NCBI GenBank assembly: GCA_034698045.1
Contig: JAQGAU010001129.1
Location: 1-21,245 of the forward strand
Direction of reading: 5' to 3'
DNA from: Paramacrobiotus richtersi
Lineage: Eukaryota > Tardigrada > Eutardigrada > Parachela > Macrobiotidae
Length of the DNA: 21,245 nt
In this document: one piece after another, positions 1-9,942 of the stretch
How positions within the stretch are numbered: position 1 is the stretch's first letter
How the letters are laid out: the number at the start of each line of letters is the position of its first letter
Program-made: the position numbers and the translations under genes
Notes under the pieces: generated by a model
The model's database searches: none
Told to the model about the DNA's origin: nothing
What the model saw: the letters and a program-made list of their open reading frames with translations, nothing else

Positions 1-21
1 GGTGTTCTTGTGAGTGTTGTT

Positions 22-509
22 CTAATCAAACAGACGTGAAGTCCTGTGTACACGGGTTGTCTGCTTAAGAAGAAGAAGAATACCACCGCCGCCGCCTCTT
101 ATTCCAGCACTGCTGCCATAGGAATCAGCACCACCGCCTCCACTTGTGCCAGCACTACTTTCATAGGGATCAGTACCCTCGCTTGCAGCACCGCTGCCGT
201 AGGAATCAGTACCACCGCCTCCGCCGTAGCCTCCACCACCATACTTACCTATGATGTTGTATAATCATTTCGTATCTTGCAATATTCAGATTAATCGGAC
301 CATAATCAAAAAGAACCACGATTGTACCCAGCGCGTAAATATGTTACGAGCCGCAGTTGTGTCCTTCTGAGCAGGCCGCAGTTTCTGTGCTTACAAGTAG
401 GAGAACATCTACTGCATTACAGCTGCCCGGTTGAGAGAACCTTATGATAACGGCAAATGCAGTACCTGCTCCTTCTCCTCCACCACCATAACCGTTTTGC
501 TTGCAGAAT
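22..509 (-). CDS. Gly/Tyr-rich protein, two 3'-terminal exons (5' end not found)
   Basis: Two minus-strand segments join in phase. The upstream exon (509-466) follows the acceptor ATAATCAG and ends at a GTACTG donor in phase 1. The last exon (248-22) follows CATCATAG and ends with TAG at 24-22. The product has KQNGYGGGGEGAG, then KYGGGGYGGGGG, then two imperfect copies of a DSYGS-type repeat (TDSYGSGAASE, ADSYGSSAGI) separated by Gly runs, and finishes with a short basic tail. Glycine/tyrosine repeats of this kind are common in cuticle, silk, adhesive and some RNA-binding proteins, and no specific family is recognised. The 5' exon with a start or signal peptide was not found; the upstream frame stays open to about 595 but does not look convincing. 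The plus-strand reading of the same DNA is Ser/Thr-rich and has no gene-like features. Confidence 0.45.
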
Positions 510-594
510 CTGATTATCACGGCTACCTGGAGAACAAGCCGATCAACTGTAACCCGGAGGAGTGCAGAGTGATTGCAGAGGCAATGGTCACACA

Positions 595-1437
595 TTTTAA
601 AATAGCTGTTCTTCGACTGCCAATTTTTGACTGTTCAACATGCAGGCAGTCAGTCACACCGTAATGAACGCATACGCTATAGTTTAGCAACATATCAAGT
701 GCGCCTATGTTTGTGTGTCTGTGTTTTTTTTATTCTTTTGTTAAAGTTCACAATTATAACTCGTACAGAGACCGTAAGTTATCCAGTTACCATAAATTAT
801 TATTCAGCTTCCCGTGCTGTGAATGTCGTCTATCACCAGCGTACTGTGGCATGATGTGCAACTGAAATCCGAACAAAATTTAATTCAGAATTTCATAATC
901 CAGACGTACAATAAGAAGCGAATGTCACGTTTTAATTATTAACGACAGCTCGCAAGAGCGACTGAAAGACTGGTCTGCCCTACAAGCTGTAAACATGATT
1001 GCAGTGGTATAACGCCCTGGGCTGCCCCGGTTTCGCGTGATTCCACATTTCCGCTATCTTCCATAAAAAATGGAAGAACTGACAATCACGATTATCATAT
1101 CATATCACAACGGCCAGCAAATCATAAAATGAATTATTAGATGAATTTATCGTGAGCCATGACGATGCACACATTTTACATGGCTCAACGAAAACCGCGT
1201 GATACCTCGAAACGATGATCGGAAGAATGCATGGTTTATCGCGTTAAACACCGCACAGAATCACAGGATAGCTGTCTACGTACGAAACAGTGCAGCAATA
1301 CTGTAATTAAATGAAGAATCCACAAAAGGTTACCAAAAGCCGGTATGTACAGATACAAGAAGTGTAAGTCAGAAGGTCAATATTTTCATGACTGTTCGAC
1401 TATTGTAAACAGCTACAATGCGTACAATATTTCTGTA
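595..1437. other. Intergenic, no gene supported
   Basis: Between the Gly-rich gene and the 3' end of the chitin-binding gene I see no supported coding exon. The stretch is AT-rich. The only structure noted is a small perfect hairpin at 1057-1077 (8-bp stem TCTTCCAT/ATGGAAGA around AAAAA). The plus-strand frame 1345-1821 is antisense to the chitin-binding exons. Confidence 0.5.
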
Positions 1438-2562
1438 CTACTCTTCGGACGTGGACTCGCTGGAGGAAGCGGAAATTTGTGCGCTGCCCGACGCGTATGC
1501 GCCAGTGATGGTCCTGACCTGGTCGTCATCCAGGAGGGGCACATTGGCGCCCTGATACAGGCGACTGTTGGAGTAGTCGTAAAAGGAAACGACCTTGCTG
1601 CAGTCCACATCGAAGAACCAGCTGCAAGTCAGGGTGATCTGGTTGAAAACCTGCAACGACATTACATGATAACACTAGTACATTTGGACATACGGTGGAC
1701 ACTTACGCTGAGGGCGGGACACAAGTACGAGGTCTGGTTGCCGTTGATGTCGCATCGATGGAAAACTGCAACAGATCGAGGCAGATTTAGGTTCTATTGT
1801 TCTCAATTCACAGAGTTCTGAGCGCCACGGTCACGCTTTGATGGGCCGTCTTATGGCCGTCATCAACGGCCATAAGAATTCGGTGAGCAGTTACGACGTT
1901 CAGCTAATTCACATTGTCTGGATTCCAGCTACTTGTGGGATAGGTTTTAAAAAATGTTAAGAGAATCAGGTGCGGTCATACTTTCAGTGTAGTGACCTTT
2001 AAGCCAAACGTACCTTGGCAGCGCGATACGTCGGATGGATCAGCGTAGAATCCGGGCTGTTTTGTGCTCGAGCAATCGAAGCTGGTAACGGGCAGCTTTT
2101 CCAGAGCGGGGAAGTCCTCACCCTCGCGGGCGTTGTTGATGAGGTCGTACTGTTCTTTATTGCTCAGCCGGTTTTTCCGCGCAGTTGCTCCAACGCCGCA
2201 AACGCCTTGGGTTGCTGGACGCTCACCGCACGCTTGGCCTGTATAGCAGTAAATACAGAGTACTATCATTGTTATTGAGCTAATTATGTTTAATTTGTTA
2301 GTGCTGAATCCGTTGCGTAAGGAATCGCTTGATTCCGAAATACCAAGACTTTCAAACTTCGCAGTTGAAGTCAAAACAGCAAATAATTCGAATGAAAACA
2401 AACCGAGATTTTGGTTCAAATGATGTCAACTCGAAGCATCGAAACTGCTGTTCATTGGCGCCATTATTTAAATCGCAAAGAAACCTGACCCAAAACACTT
2501 ACCTTCAGACTGGCGGCCGAGGCGACTGACAGAACAGCGCAGAGAACGATAATGCCCTTCAT
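1438..2562 (-). CDS. Secreted protein with one chitin-binding type 2 (CBM14/peritrophin-A) domain
   Basis: Exon 1 starts at ATG 2562 and encodes a signal peptide (MKGIIVLCAVLSVASA). Exon 2 is 2238-2014, exon 3 1765-1707, exon 4 1650-1438 (stop 1440-1438). Junctions 2/3 (phase 1) and 3/4 (phase 0) fit exactly with GTACGT and GTAAGT donors. The mature protein (~165 aa) has a linker with two cysteines (CGERPATQGVC), the family-typical lead EDFPALEKLPVTSFDC, then a six-cysteine domain with spacing C-x17-C-x5-C-x10-C-x12-C-x7-C and motifs GFYADP, CQVFHRCD, VFNQ and DVDCS. That is the arthropod single-CBM14 (CPAP1/obstructor-like) pattern, expected to bind chitin in cuticle or gut matrix. A Ser-rich acidic tail ends it. 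The canonical PNGT before VFNQ is replaced by PALS. Junction 1/2 is unsettled: the GTAAGT donor at 2502 gives phase 0 but exon 2 needs phase 1, which the weaker GTCAGG donor at 2489 would satisfy. Confidence 0.88.
1849..1877. repeat. Perfect 11-bp hairpin inside intron 2 of the chitin-binding gene
   Basis: TCTTATGGCCG (1849-1859) and CGGCCATAAGA (1867-1877) are exact inverted repeats around the 7-nt loop TCATCAA. It lies in the 2013-1766 intron. No transposon ends or known RNA motif were recognised. Confidence 0.6.
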
Positions 2563-3337
2563 TGTAACTTTCTTTTTTCGGCAGACGTTATTCCACGGAA
2601 ATACTGATCCGGACAAGAAACGATTGCACTGTTTGGAAGTACTGTCGAAGAAAGGTGCTCTGAGCAAACGATGTAACATTTATTCGATTATATTGGTTAT
2701 TTAACTTCCCTTGTATGATGCCGGTCGTGAGCTTGGTCAGACGAACGTGAACTTGAAGTTTTACGATCTGGCGCTTGCGCAGACGAACTAATTAATTATA
2801 TCAGGTTAATTGTGTCGCCAGGCGAAGTTCGACTGTAGTTATGAAGTGACAGGTTCATTGCTTTGTTTTTATAATGAGCGGAAGCAAATTTAATGTAATT
2901 TATTCGAGCAAATCAAACTGATTTCGAAACCGATTGTGATTCCGTTGCCACATGAAAAGCGATTCAGTTACAGTAATGTGTCGGTAAATGTCAAGGCTGT
3001 GTTAACACTGCCGTTCAGGCGTCGTCCATTAGGGATCGATCATTGTTCAGTTCTGCGTGTTGACATCTGCCCTTGACAGTGATGCTTGATAAGACTGTAC
3101 TATATTTCGCTTCTTTTGCTGTTATCTAGTCGCCCTGGATGGCCGGCCAGAAATGGGAAAAAATTAGTTTAATTACGGGCATTCAGAACTGTGAGCAATC
3201 ATGCTTTCTGGAAGTACAGTATATGCATAATGCTTATGGAAAATAATCACCTCAGTTCATCGACAACATTCAGAATGTTACGATTACGATCGAAAAAACA
3301 AGGCATATTTCTATATGGCCAATATAGTATTATTCTG
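2563..3337. other. Intergenic, 5' flank of the chitin-binding gene
   Basis: No coding exon is supported on either strand. The part next to 2562 should hold the 5' UTR and promoter of the chitin-binding gene. The sequence CAGACGAAC occurs twice (near 2738 and 2779), too short to interpret. Confidence 0.45.
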
Positions 3338-3366
3338 TTATTATTATTATTTTTATTATTATTATT
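3338..3366. repeat. (TTA)n microsatellite
   Basis: An imperfect TTA/ATT trinucleotide run interrupted by a short T stretch. It sits just upstream of the small membrane-protein frame. Confidence 0.85.
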
Positions 3367-3381
3367 GCAAAACAAGGAAAC

Positions 3382-3561
3382 ATGGGTGACAGTGACCCTT
3401 TTCGAGTCCAGTTAACCAATCTCTGAACACCGACTACCGACCTCCGACTAGATCTGCTAAAATGGCCCATCATCTTCGGACTGTTGGCCTTTACTCCGTT
3501 TCTGGGGTTCTTCATCTACAATCTTTTTGTGCTGGGGGAGTATGAGGAGGTTAAGGGTTGA
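3382..3561 (+). pseudogene. Possible 59-codon single-pass membrane protein, interrupted by one in-frame TGA
   Basis: From ATG 3382 (good context, AACATGG) the frame reads MGDSDPFRVQLTNL, then TGA at 3424-3426, then 44 more codons to TGA 3559-3561. The second part carries one strongly hydrophobic segment (WPIIFGLLAFTPFLGFFIY) followed by an acidic tail (LGEYEEVKG), the shape of many small mitochondrial or ER membrane proteins. No family is recognised. Alternatives: the TGA marks a broken gene or allele; the second part is a real exon reached by splicing (CGACTAG at 3444-3450 is a possible acceptor) from an unseen start; TGA is read as selenocysteine (no SECIS motif was noticed just downstream); or the whole frame is chance. 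Confidence 0.3.
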
Positions 3562-3695
3562 AGAAGAACAGTGTTTTTGCGAGCGGAATGCGTCGGGGAA
3601 AGTTGCCGGTTGATGGGAATAAGGCAGTGACGTTTGCATGCTGCCGAGCACTTCGAACTTTGCCGTACCATCACGGGATCAGAATAATTAATTCC

Positions 3696-4354
3696 TTAAA
3701 TCGACGGCTATTAGCCGAAAGTGGGTCGGGAAGAAGTTGTTTTTTGCATCTGCTGTATGGCAGATAATCGCCCGTATGGTTTGACTGCATGCGCAAAAGA
3801 ACCAGCTACACAATGGTGTACCGCGATCCTCTCTGGCCCCTTTGTCCACTGAGCTATTCATCACACAGTGAAAAAACTTTGAAAGACAATTCTGAACGAG
3901 AAAGTTTTTCCGATTTGAGGTTGCGAGACGACAATCGACGTCTTTTTGTCCAGAAAGCTTATCTACCGAAACAAATCTTGAAAAAGTTTGAAAATGAATA
4001 AATAAATCCAAAAAAACACTTTCAAAAAAGTGTTTTTTTTGGATTTATTTATTCATTTTTGAGATTTCTCTGGATTTGTTTCGGTAGATAAGCTTTCTGG
4101 ACGAAAACACGTCGATTGTCGTCTCACAAGCTCAAATCGGAAAAACGTTCTCATTCAGAATTGTCTTCCAAAGTTTTTTTATTGTCTGATGAATAGCTCA
4201 GTGGACAAAGGGGCCAGAGAGGATCGCGGCACACCATTGTGTAGCTGATTCTTTTGCGCATGCAGACAAAATATACGGGCGATTATCTGCCACATAGCAG
4301 ATGCAAAAAACAACTTTTTCCCGACCCACTTTCGGCTACTAGCTGTCGTCTTAA
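3696..4354. mobile_element. Fold-back (long inverted repeat) element, MITE-like, TTAA at both ends
   Basis: The left arm 3696-4022 and right arm 4027-4354 are inverted copies, roughly 90% identical by eye, separated only by a CAAA loop at 4023-4026. The similarity stops at TTAA on both sides (3696-3699 and 4351-4354). TTAA is the target-site duplication of piggyBac-type transposons, so a non-autonomous fold-back MITE mobilised by such a transposase is the first guess; no transposase is present here. The open frames within it on both strands mirror each other and are not genes. The arms carry a perfect tRNA-type A box (TAGCTCAGTGG at 4194-4204, mirrored at 3846-3856) but no clear B box. Confidence 0.8.
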
Positions 4355-5329
4355 TTAGTTGCTACCCATTGGATCGATGGCCACGCCAGCTATTATATCG
4401 CGTGAATCGTATCTGCCAGGAAATCTGCATATGCACCAGAGTTGCCACGAAGTGTTCATGACAATTCAAGTAGTAGATTTCCTGCGAGATGCCATTCATA
4501 CAGTACAATTGGTTGCCCATGCGTTATCCAACGGGTAGTAGCTAATTTGTTCCAGAAGCTTGGCAGCATGTGCGCGAGCAAGGTGGAGCAAAATCAAACT
4601 AATTCTTACAAGTTAGTAATCAAAAGCCGAAACGATATTCTGTGCAAATGCACCTACCCAATTTCGTTCTGTACCGTCTATTGGTTTGGATAATGACCAT
4701 GGTTGTTTTTCTAATGCTTGAAACCTAAGAATTCTGTAATACTTCTGTGCGCTGGCCTTTGGAAGCGGGGATGTACTGAAAGTTATTTCGTGACGCACAA
4801 GGTTACTACTGCAGTCAGCTTTTAGGTACAAATAATTACCCACTTTACATTCACCATTTTATTCAAAACTTAGTTTAGCTTTAAAAGTATCCCAGCCAGT
4901 AAAAAAGGTCAAGAAAAGCCGCGTTGTCATAGGAAAAACTGTCGTAAAGCTACGCATGCCCATGGGACTCTACAACATGTGTCAAGTATACAACTGTTAT
5001 AACGCCAAAATGATTTTTAAATTAAAGACATCTTCCATCGTTCTCAGATAGTCACAAAATTAATAATGCATGCATAAACATAAATACACTGCCGAGGTAG
5101 CTTACAGAAGTTCAGTGCAAAACAGGAAACAACGTTTGCAGTTCTTGTAACTTCGGTCGAACAAACAATATGAAAAGTAAAAAACAATTCGCTATTAAAA
5201 TTCAGAACCAGTAGTAAGTCAGAATAAAAACAACCGTACACTGCAACTGCGTACAGTTCACTTGAACAACGAATGACAACAACTTACATGCGAGATATAT
5301 GTACAACATACAAGACACTGAATGATGTT
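4355..5329. other. Intergenic, 3' flank of the BTB-SMYD gene
   Basis: No exon is supported. A minus-strand frame at 4613-4843 (76 codons) lacks a recognisable domain, signal peptide or splice context. Part of the stretch next to 5330 must be 3' UTR of the minus-strand gene ending there. Confidence 0.4.
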
Positions 5330-8300
5330 TCATAAAGCGGCGATGAAGGACTGGTTCCCCGAAAGGTATCTTACTACATCCTTAGCATTGCGCTCCTCGT
5401 AACAATCACCTCCGGAAAGTGTTCTGTAAATTTGTTGACCTTCCAGTGCCCAACTGATAGCTTCAGGCAAAGATTCGACGAGCGCCACAGGCCAGAGTTG
5501 TTTATCTTTCGGATTTCCTCCGTTGGTTTGCTGGATATGTCTGATCCATCGGGATGCAACTTGGGATCCAAAAAGCAGGAAGGCAGCACGAGCCAGATCT
5601 AGTCTTGGGAATACCGCTCTGTAAGGCAACACTGCTGTCGTCAACACACGCTGGCGCAACGCTAACTTGCACAATCAGTTTAGCATGTGGGGGATTAAAA
5701 TAGTTAGCTGTTCCTTCCTGTTGAAGGCTTTCATTTCCAGTTGTGGTCGTGGATAACCATTATCTAGTTAAGTACTTATCATGGGAACGATGTCTGTAGC
5801 TTGACGGTTTACTAACGGTTGGACGAAAATTATAACAAAACGTCAGATGATTCATAGTACCGAATATCCGAATCGTATACAACGGGTGCGGGATTCGAAA
5901 CTTATGCGAGCGGAACATCGGGCTTGTTACCGCGTAAACAGATTTTTTGCTCCACCTACCGTGTGCAACTGGCCATGGTAGAAGCCATACGCCAGGCCTC
6001 TTCGAACCGACTCAAACCCCCATACCAAGCGGTCACATAGACGATACAGCCGAAACGGAAATGTGCCTCAGGATGGACAATGTCCATTGCGTCAACTTGA
6101 GCAAGAAAGCCGCTGTACCGCTCAAGAGTTGCTGCGTTTTGTGGGTCATATCCCGTTCTCCAGTTTTCGCCTTCCATTTTCGGCCGATAGACCTGATGAA
6201 CAACATGGTAATTATGGAAAACCGACATCAAGAAAGATACTACCCTACAATATTTGTTGGTTATTTCGAAACTGAAATGACAAAAACAGTGGCGAATTCG
6301 AAGTTGATGATAGAAACAAGCGAGATTGTTACATCGAGGATAATCACGCTCACAACCTGATAATGCTCAATCGCAAAAATCCATATATACGATTACGAAT
6401 TATGATGATGAAAACTTCTGCGTACCTTATTAAATTCTGCAGACAAGTGCTTCCATTTCCTTCGCCGCCCGCTGTTGATCACGCCGCACTGTGGACACAC
6501 CTGGTCAGCGCGGTCATCATTTGGAATGCGCTCCGAGCAACCGGTAGTTGAACATTTTAACGGATTTATCTCGGTTTCCTGTGAAATGTCACTTCAGTTA
6601 CCCGTTAGTCCAGCTGATCTTGTGTTGAACTTACGTATTTCACGGTGCATTTACGACAAGTGCACGGACGATTATAGAATCTCTGGAATGCTTGACGGCG
6701 CTCCTTCAATGGGTAGCAGTATATCTGGCGGCCGAGAACTTCATTCTGGCGTAGCTGCAAAGTGCTTACAAGATTAGTATCACGAACTTTCATATTTTGC
6801 TTAACGTTTCTTTCGTTACTCTTCAGTCCGTCAGCCATTTAATTTTATTCACTTAGGTTCGGGATTTACTCAAGTTATTCACTTGTGATACGGAAATAGC
6901 ATAATGCAAAGAAAAAAATTTCTGTAACTCACACTTGATGCAAAAGCATTTCTGTCAACTCTTGTATAAACTTGATGGTCAACCAGTTCACATGCGGCAA
7001 TGAAGAATAATTCAAGAATTCAACACCCTGAAAAGGTTAGTGTAACACAAGCGTCATTACATTTGATGGAAATCGTAGAAGAATAAGAATCCCAGTGGTA
7101 TATATGCTTGCTTGGATTTGTTTAAAGCTCCTATCGGTATTGGACGGCAGAAATGCTCGTGCGTAAAGTGTTAGCGACAGAAATGGTTTTCTCTTCGAAA
7201 GCAGTGGGTCGTACCGATCGAGATGTGGAATGCGAAACAATGTTGCGTCTATTTCGTCTGTTAGTTCAACATTAGATATACTAACATCATTCAATCCGCG
7301 GTAAACTTAATTATATCTTCCGTAGCGCGCACAACTAACGTCCGTCCTTGCAGATCCATCGTGACATTCGCATCCCAGCATACTGCCGTCATGTTCCGAT
7401 ACAAGGCTTGAGGAAAGACAGCCGCCGCAATAACATGGTCCTTGGCCCGTTGATCAAACAGCGGAAAGGCATTTCTGCGCACTTTGCATTCGATGTCCAC
7501 GTAATCCCGCCGTGACAGGCGGCTGCGCCGAATGTCTTCCTTACTGCAAGTGGACTCAAAAAAATCCGTAGCTGATGGATGGACCCTGAAAAAAAAACAC
7601 AGTAAGCGGCATCGTGGTAACGCGAAAACGTCCTGCATGTAATTTACGGTTCGTAATTTTTTGGATTGGGAAGAAGCGCAGTAATGTCCAAGGCGGTCAT
7701 TTTTTTAGCAAATCCAGAAATCGACTCCTTGGCACCACGCTGTGAACATAAAAAAATTCACCTCGACCTTTTGCAGGGCAAGCTGGAAACACCTACTCCA
7801 ATCTTGCTGACAATCTTCGCCATGAGAATCTCAACCGTTGCGCATCCGAATGTTCCACACTTGTAGCCGCATGTGTGGTTCTTCAAATTGGGATTGTGCT
7901 GGCTAATGTTGTCGCGAATTCTTTTCAACATGGCACATTCATGCTTGTGTTCCCTTTTCCAGTTGACAATCTATTTTTAACAGCCGGAACAAAATTCCCG
8001 TTGTGGTTAAATACACATGGACATACGGAAGTTATACATGATTAAACAGCATTTTTATCAACACCATCCATAATACAGGTATACATACTGTATATCCATA
8101 TTTGATCACTGTGGTCTTTGCCTGCCGAACCGAATCAACCGATTAACCTGATTACCGTACCTGGCACTTTGTATTACAGTAACGGTAGAAGTGACATTGG
8201 GAACATGCGAGCAGACTGTTGGATTCCTGGAAGCATTCGGCGCAGAGTACTTTATGGTACTTGTACTGGAATGACCAGACCCACGGTTCACACGACATCA

Positions 8301-9942
8301 CTACATCTCCAGCGGTAAAGGAGCGGAAATCCCTTGGAAGTGTCGGAATATCCGGGCATGAAACCTATGACATGAAAATTCTGTGAAAAACTTGGAAACA
8401 TAAAGTACATATTCGCTTCGTATCGGGAATACGGCCGTTACCGTATTTACCGTCGTCGGCTGCCTGTTCCCGATGCCGCAAAACTGAACCGGAAAGGATG
8501 CGTCTTTTAACATGGCCCGCAAATTTAGTTCCGAACAGTCAAGACCTTCCTTTTCGCAGCGATTCGTAGCCCATCTGCAAGGACATTTTTTGTATGTTTT
8601 CTATATCTGACATTTTTTGTATGTTTTACTGAGCCTGACAAAACGGCCACATATTTCATTTGTTGAGTATTGTATTCGGACAGTCAAGCTTGAAGCTTGA
8701 TCGTCTACCGGTAACAAATTCGGTTCTGAATTTCTAATTTGCCAGATTACTTACTTGATCACAGCGGCGGAGATTTCCGACTCCATTTCTTGAAGCTGAA
8801 AACTTTTCTGGTAGAAAATATCGTTCAGACAATGGACGCTCAGTTTCAAGAATTCTGTGGACTGCAGGATAGACGATCCCCAAGAGCCAATCTCTTCCAA
8901 GAAACACTTTTCCAGGTCGAGCTCATCATATGCTTTGGCCTGTTTCGCAAGCAAGATTAACAAATTGTTTGAGATTAATCTAGTATTTTCTATTGCAATA
9001 TTTATTCAGGTAATTTATTTACGTATTTTCTCTGCGTATCTGGACTGTAGTCGACCGTACATTGAAGTTATTCGTCGCCTTACGATCAAAAATAATAAAA
9101 CCAATTTTTGCTGTTAACTTTTTCTCAGAACTCATACCTGAGCAAACCAGTTCAAGCAGTTTTCGGCAGTGACATTTGTTTTCAAGTAGTCTCTGCATGC
9201 GTCATAAACATCGCAAACGCCGTACTTTTTCGAGGCACGCAGTGTGGCGAAGACTGAATCATCCTCCAGAGATCCGATTTCATTAAAATAAATACACCTG
9301 CCGATGAAATCAAGTTCAACGAAATGACTACTTGGAGAAATTAATAATTAAACTTTTATTACCGCAGTAAGATGGTGAAGACCGCTGGAGTGATGTCCGT
9401 AACGTAAAGAATATCTGGACTCTCTTCTGTGCCACCGTAAAAGATGTTTTCGAATACTGCACTTCCCATTGCCAGCAGGAGCCTGATAATTAAAAAAAGC
9501 TACAGTAATTATCACTCGATTTGAACATATTTCTTCGCAACGTTGCAAGATTTCACAACAATCCTTCGAAAATTTGCATATGAGGGAACAGCATCTAATG
9601 AGCATAAGCTCAATTTCTAGTTCAAATATTAAATAGTTCTGATTACTGCATTCATGATCAACCCCTAAAAATTTAAACAAGAAAAGAGCTGAATCAGAAA
9701 GCCCACGCCAAGTTATTTAGTTTCACTAATTCACTATTTGACGCTAGGCATTCAGAGTAATTTAGAAACAACATGTCGTACTTGTGCGCCTTGATATCGA
9801 TCGTAGACCCGCCTTCAGGACCGATTCGGATCGTAACGTCGCTAAAGAGACCACTCCCGAGGACGTGCGCGGTTCTTTCAGCGTTCGTCTTTAATGCCCC
9901 TTGCCATCCTCGCGCTGCGTCGGAAATTCGATTGTCGTTCAT
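5330..9942 (-). CDS. BTB-BACK-MYND-SET (SMYD-like) fusion protein, about 13 exons
   Basis: Exons: 9942-9782, 9482-9363, 9297-9138, 8939-8755, 8574-8451, 8364-8161, 7970-7797, 7739-7648, 7585-~7307, 6754-6635, 6578-6426, 6192-5960, 5618-5330. Exons 1-9 and 10-13 join in phase with GT-AG sites; only 9/10 is unresolved. About 760 aa. Residues ~27-125 are BTB (LFSDVTIRIGPEGG, IKAHKLLLAMGSAVFENIFY); ~128-245 are BACK (STEFLKLS, EMESEISAAVIKWA). From residue 251 a SMYD body follows: first SET strand (RDFRSFTAGDVVMSCEP), a complete MYND finger (CAEC, CSQC, YCNTKCQ, WKREHKHEC; ~291-330), a second SET part (KVRRNAFPLFD, GRTLVVRATEDI), post-SET CTCRKC, a further CPQC pair and a C-terminal helical domain. 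BTB-BACK usually serves as a cullin-3 adaptor; SMYDs are lysine methyltransferases, but the NHSC motif is not seen here (LYRNMT stands in its place). Alternative: two genes meeting at 8364/8451, disfavoured because exon 6 follows an acceptor and has an in-frame stop directly upstream. Confidence 0.82.
8582..8635. repeat. 27-bp tandem duplication in an intron
   Basis: GACATTTTTTGTATGTTTT occurs at 8582-8600 and again at 8609-8627 with diverged 8-9 nt tails. It lies in the 8754-8575 intron of the BTB-SMYD gene. Confidence 0.8.

Noticed and set aside
431-664. Plus-strand frame with ENKPINCNPEECRVIAEAM
   Set aside because: It reads plausibly after a pyrimidine-rich acceptor-like stretch, but there is no good donor or partner exon, and the same DNA gives an in-phase Gly-rich exon on the other strand.
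1345-1821. 158-codon plus-strand ORF
   Set aside because: It is antisense to exons 3 and 4 of the chitin-binding gene, whose cysteine pattern and splice phases are decisive.
3688-4011. Overlapping ORFs on both strands in the fold-back region
   Set aside because: They lie in the mirrored arms of the inverted repeat, have no recognisable domain and look like by-products of the palindrome.
4613-4843. 76-codon minus-strand ORF downstream of the BTB-SMYD gene
   Set aside because: No domain, signal peptide, Cys pattern or splice link could be seen.
7037-7294. 85-codon minus-strand ORF between SET and post-SET exons as a SMYD exon
   Set aside because: It overlaps the possible SET-exon stop, shows no SMYD similarity, and would push the post-SET motif too far from the SET core.
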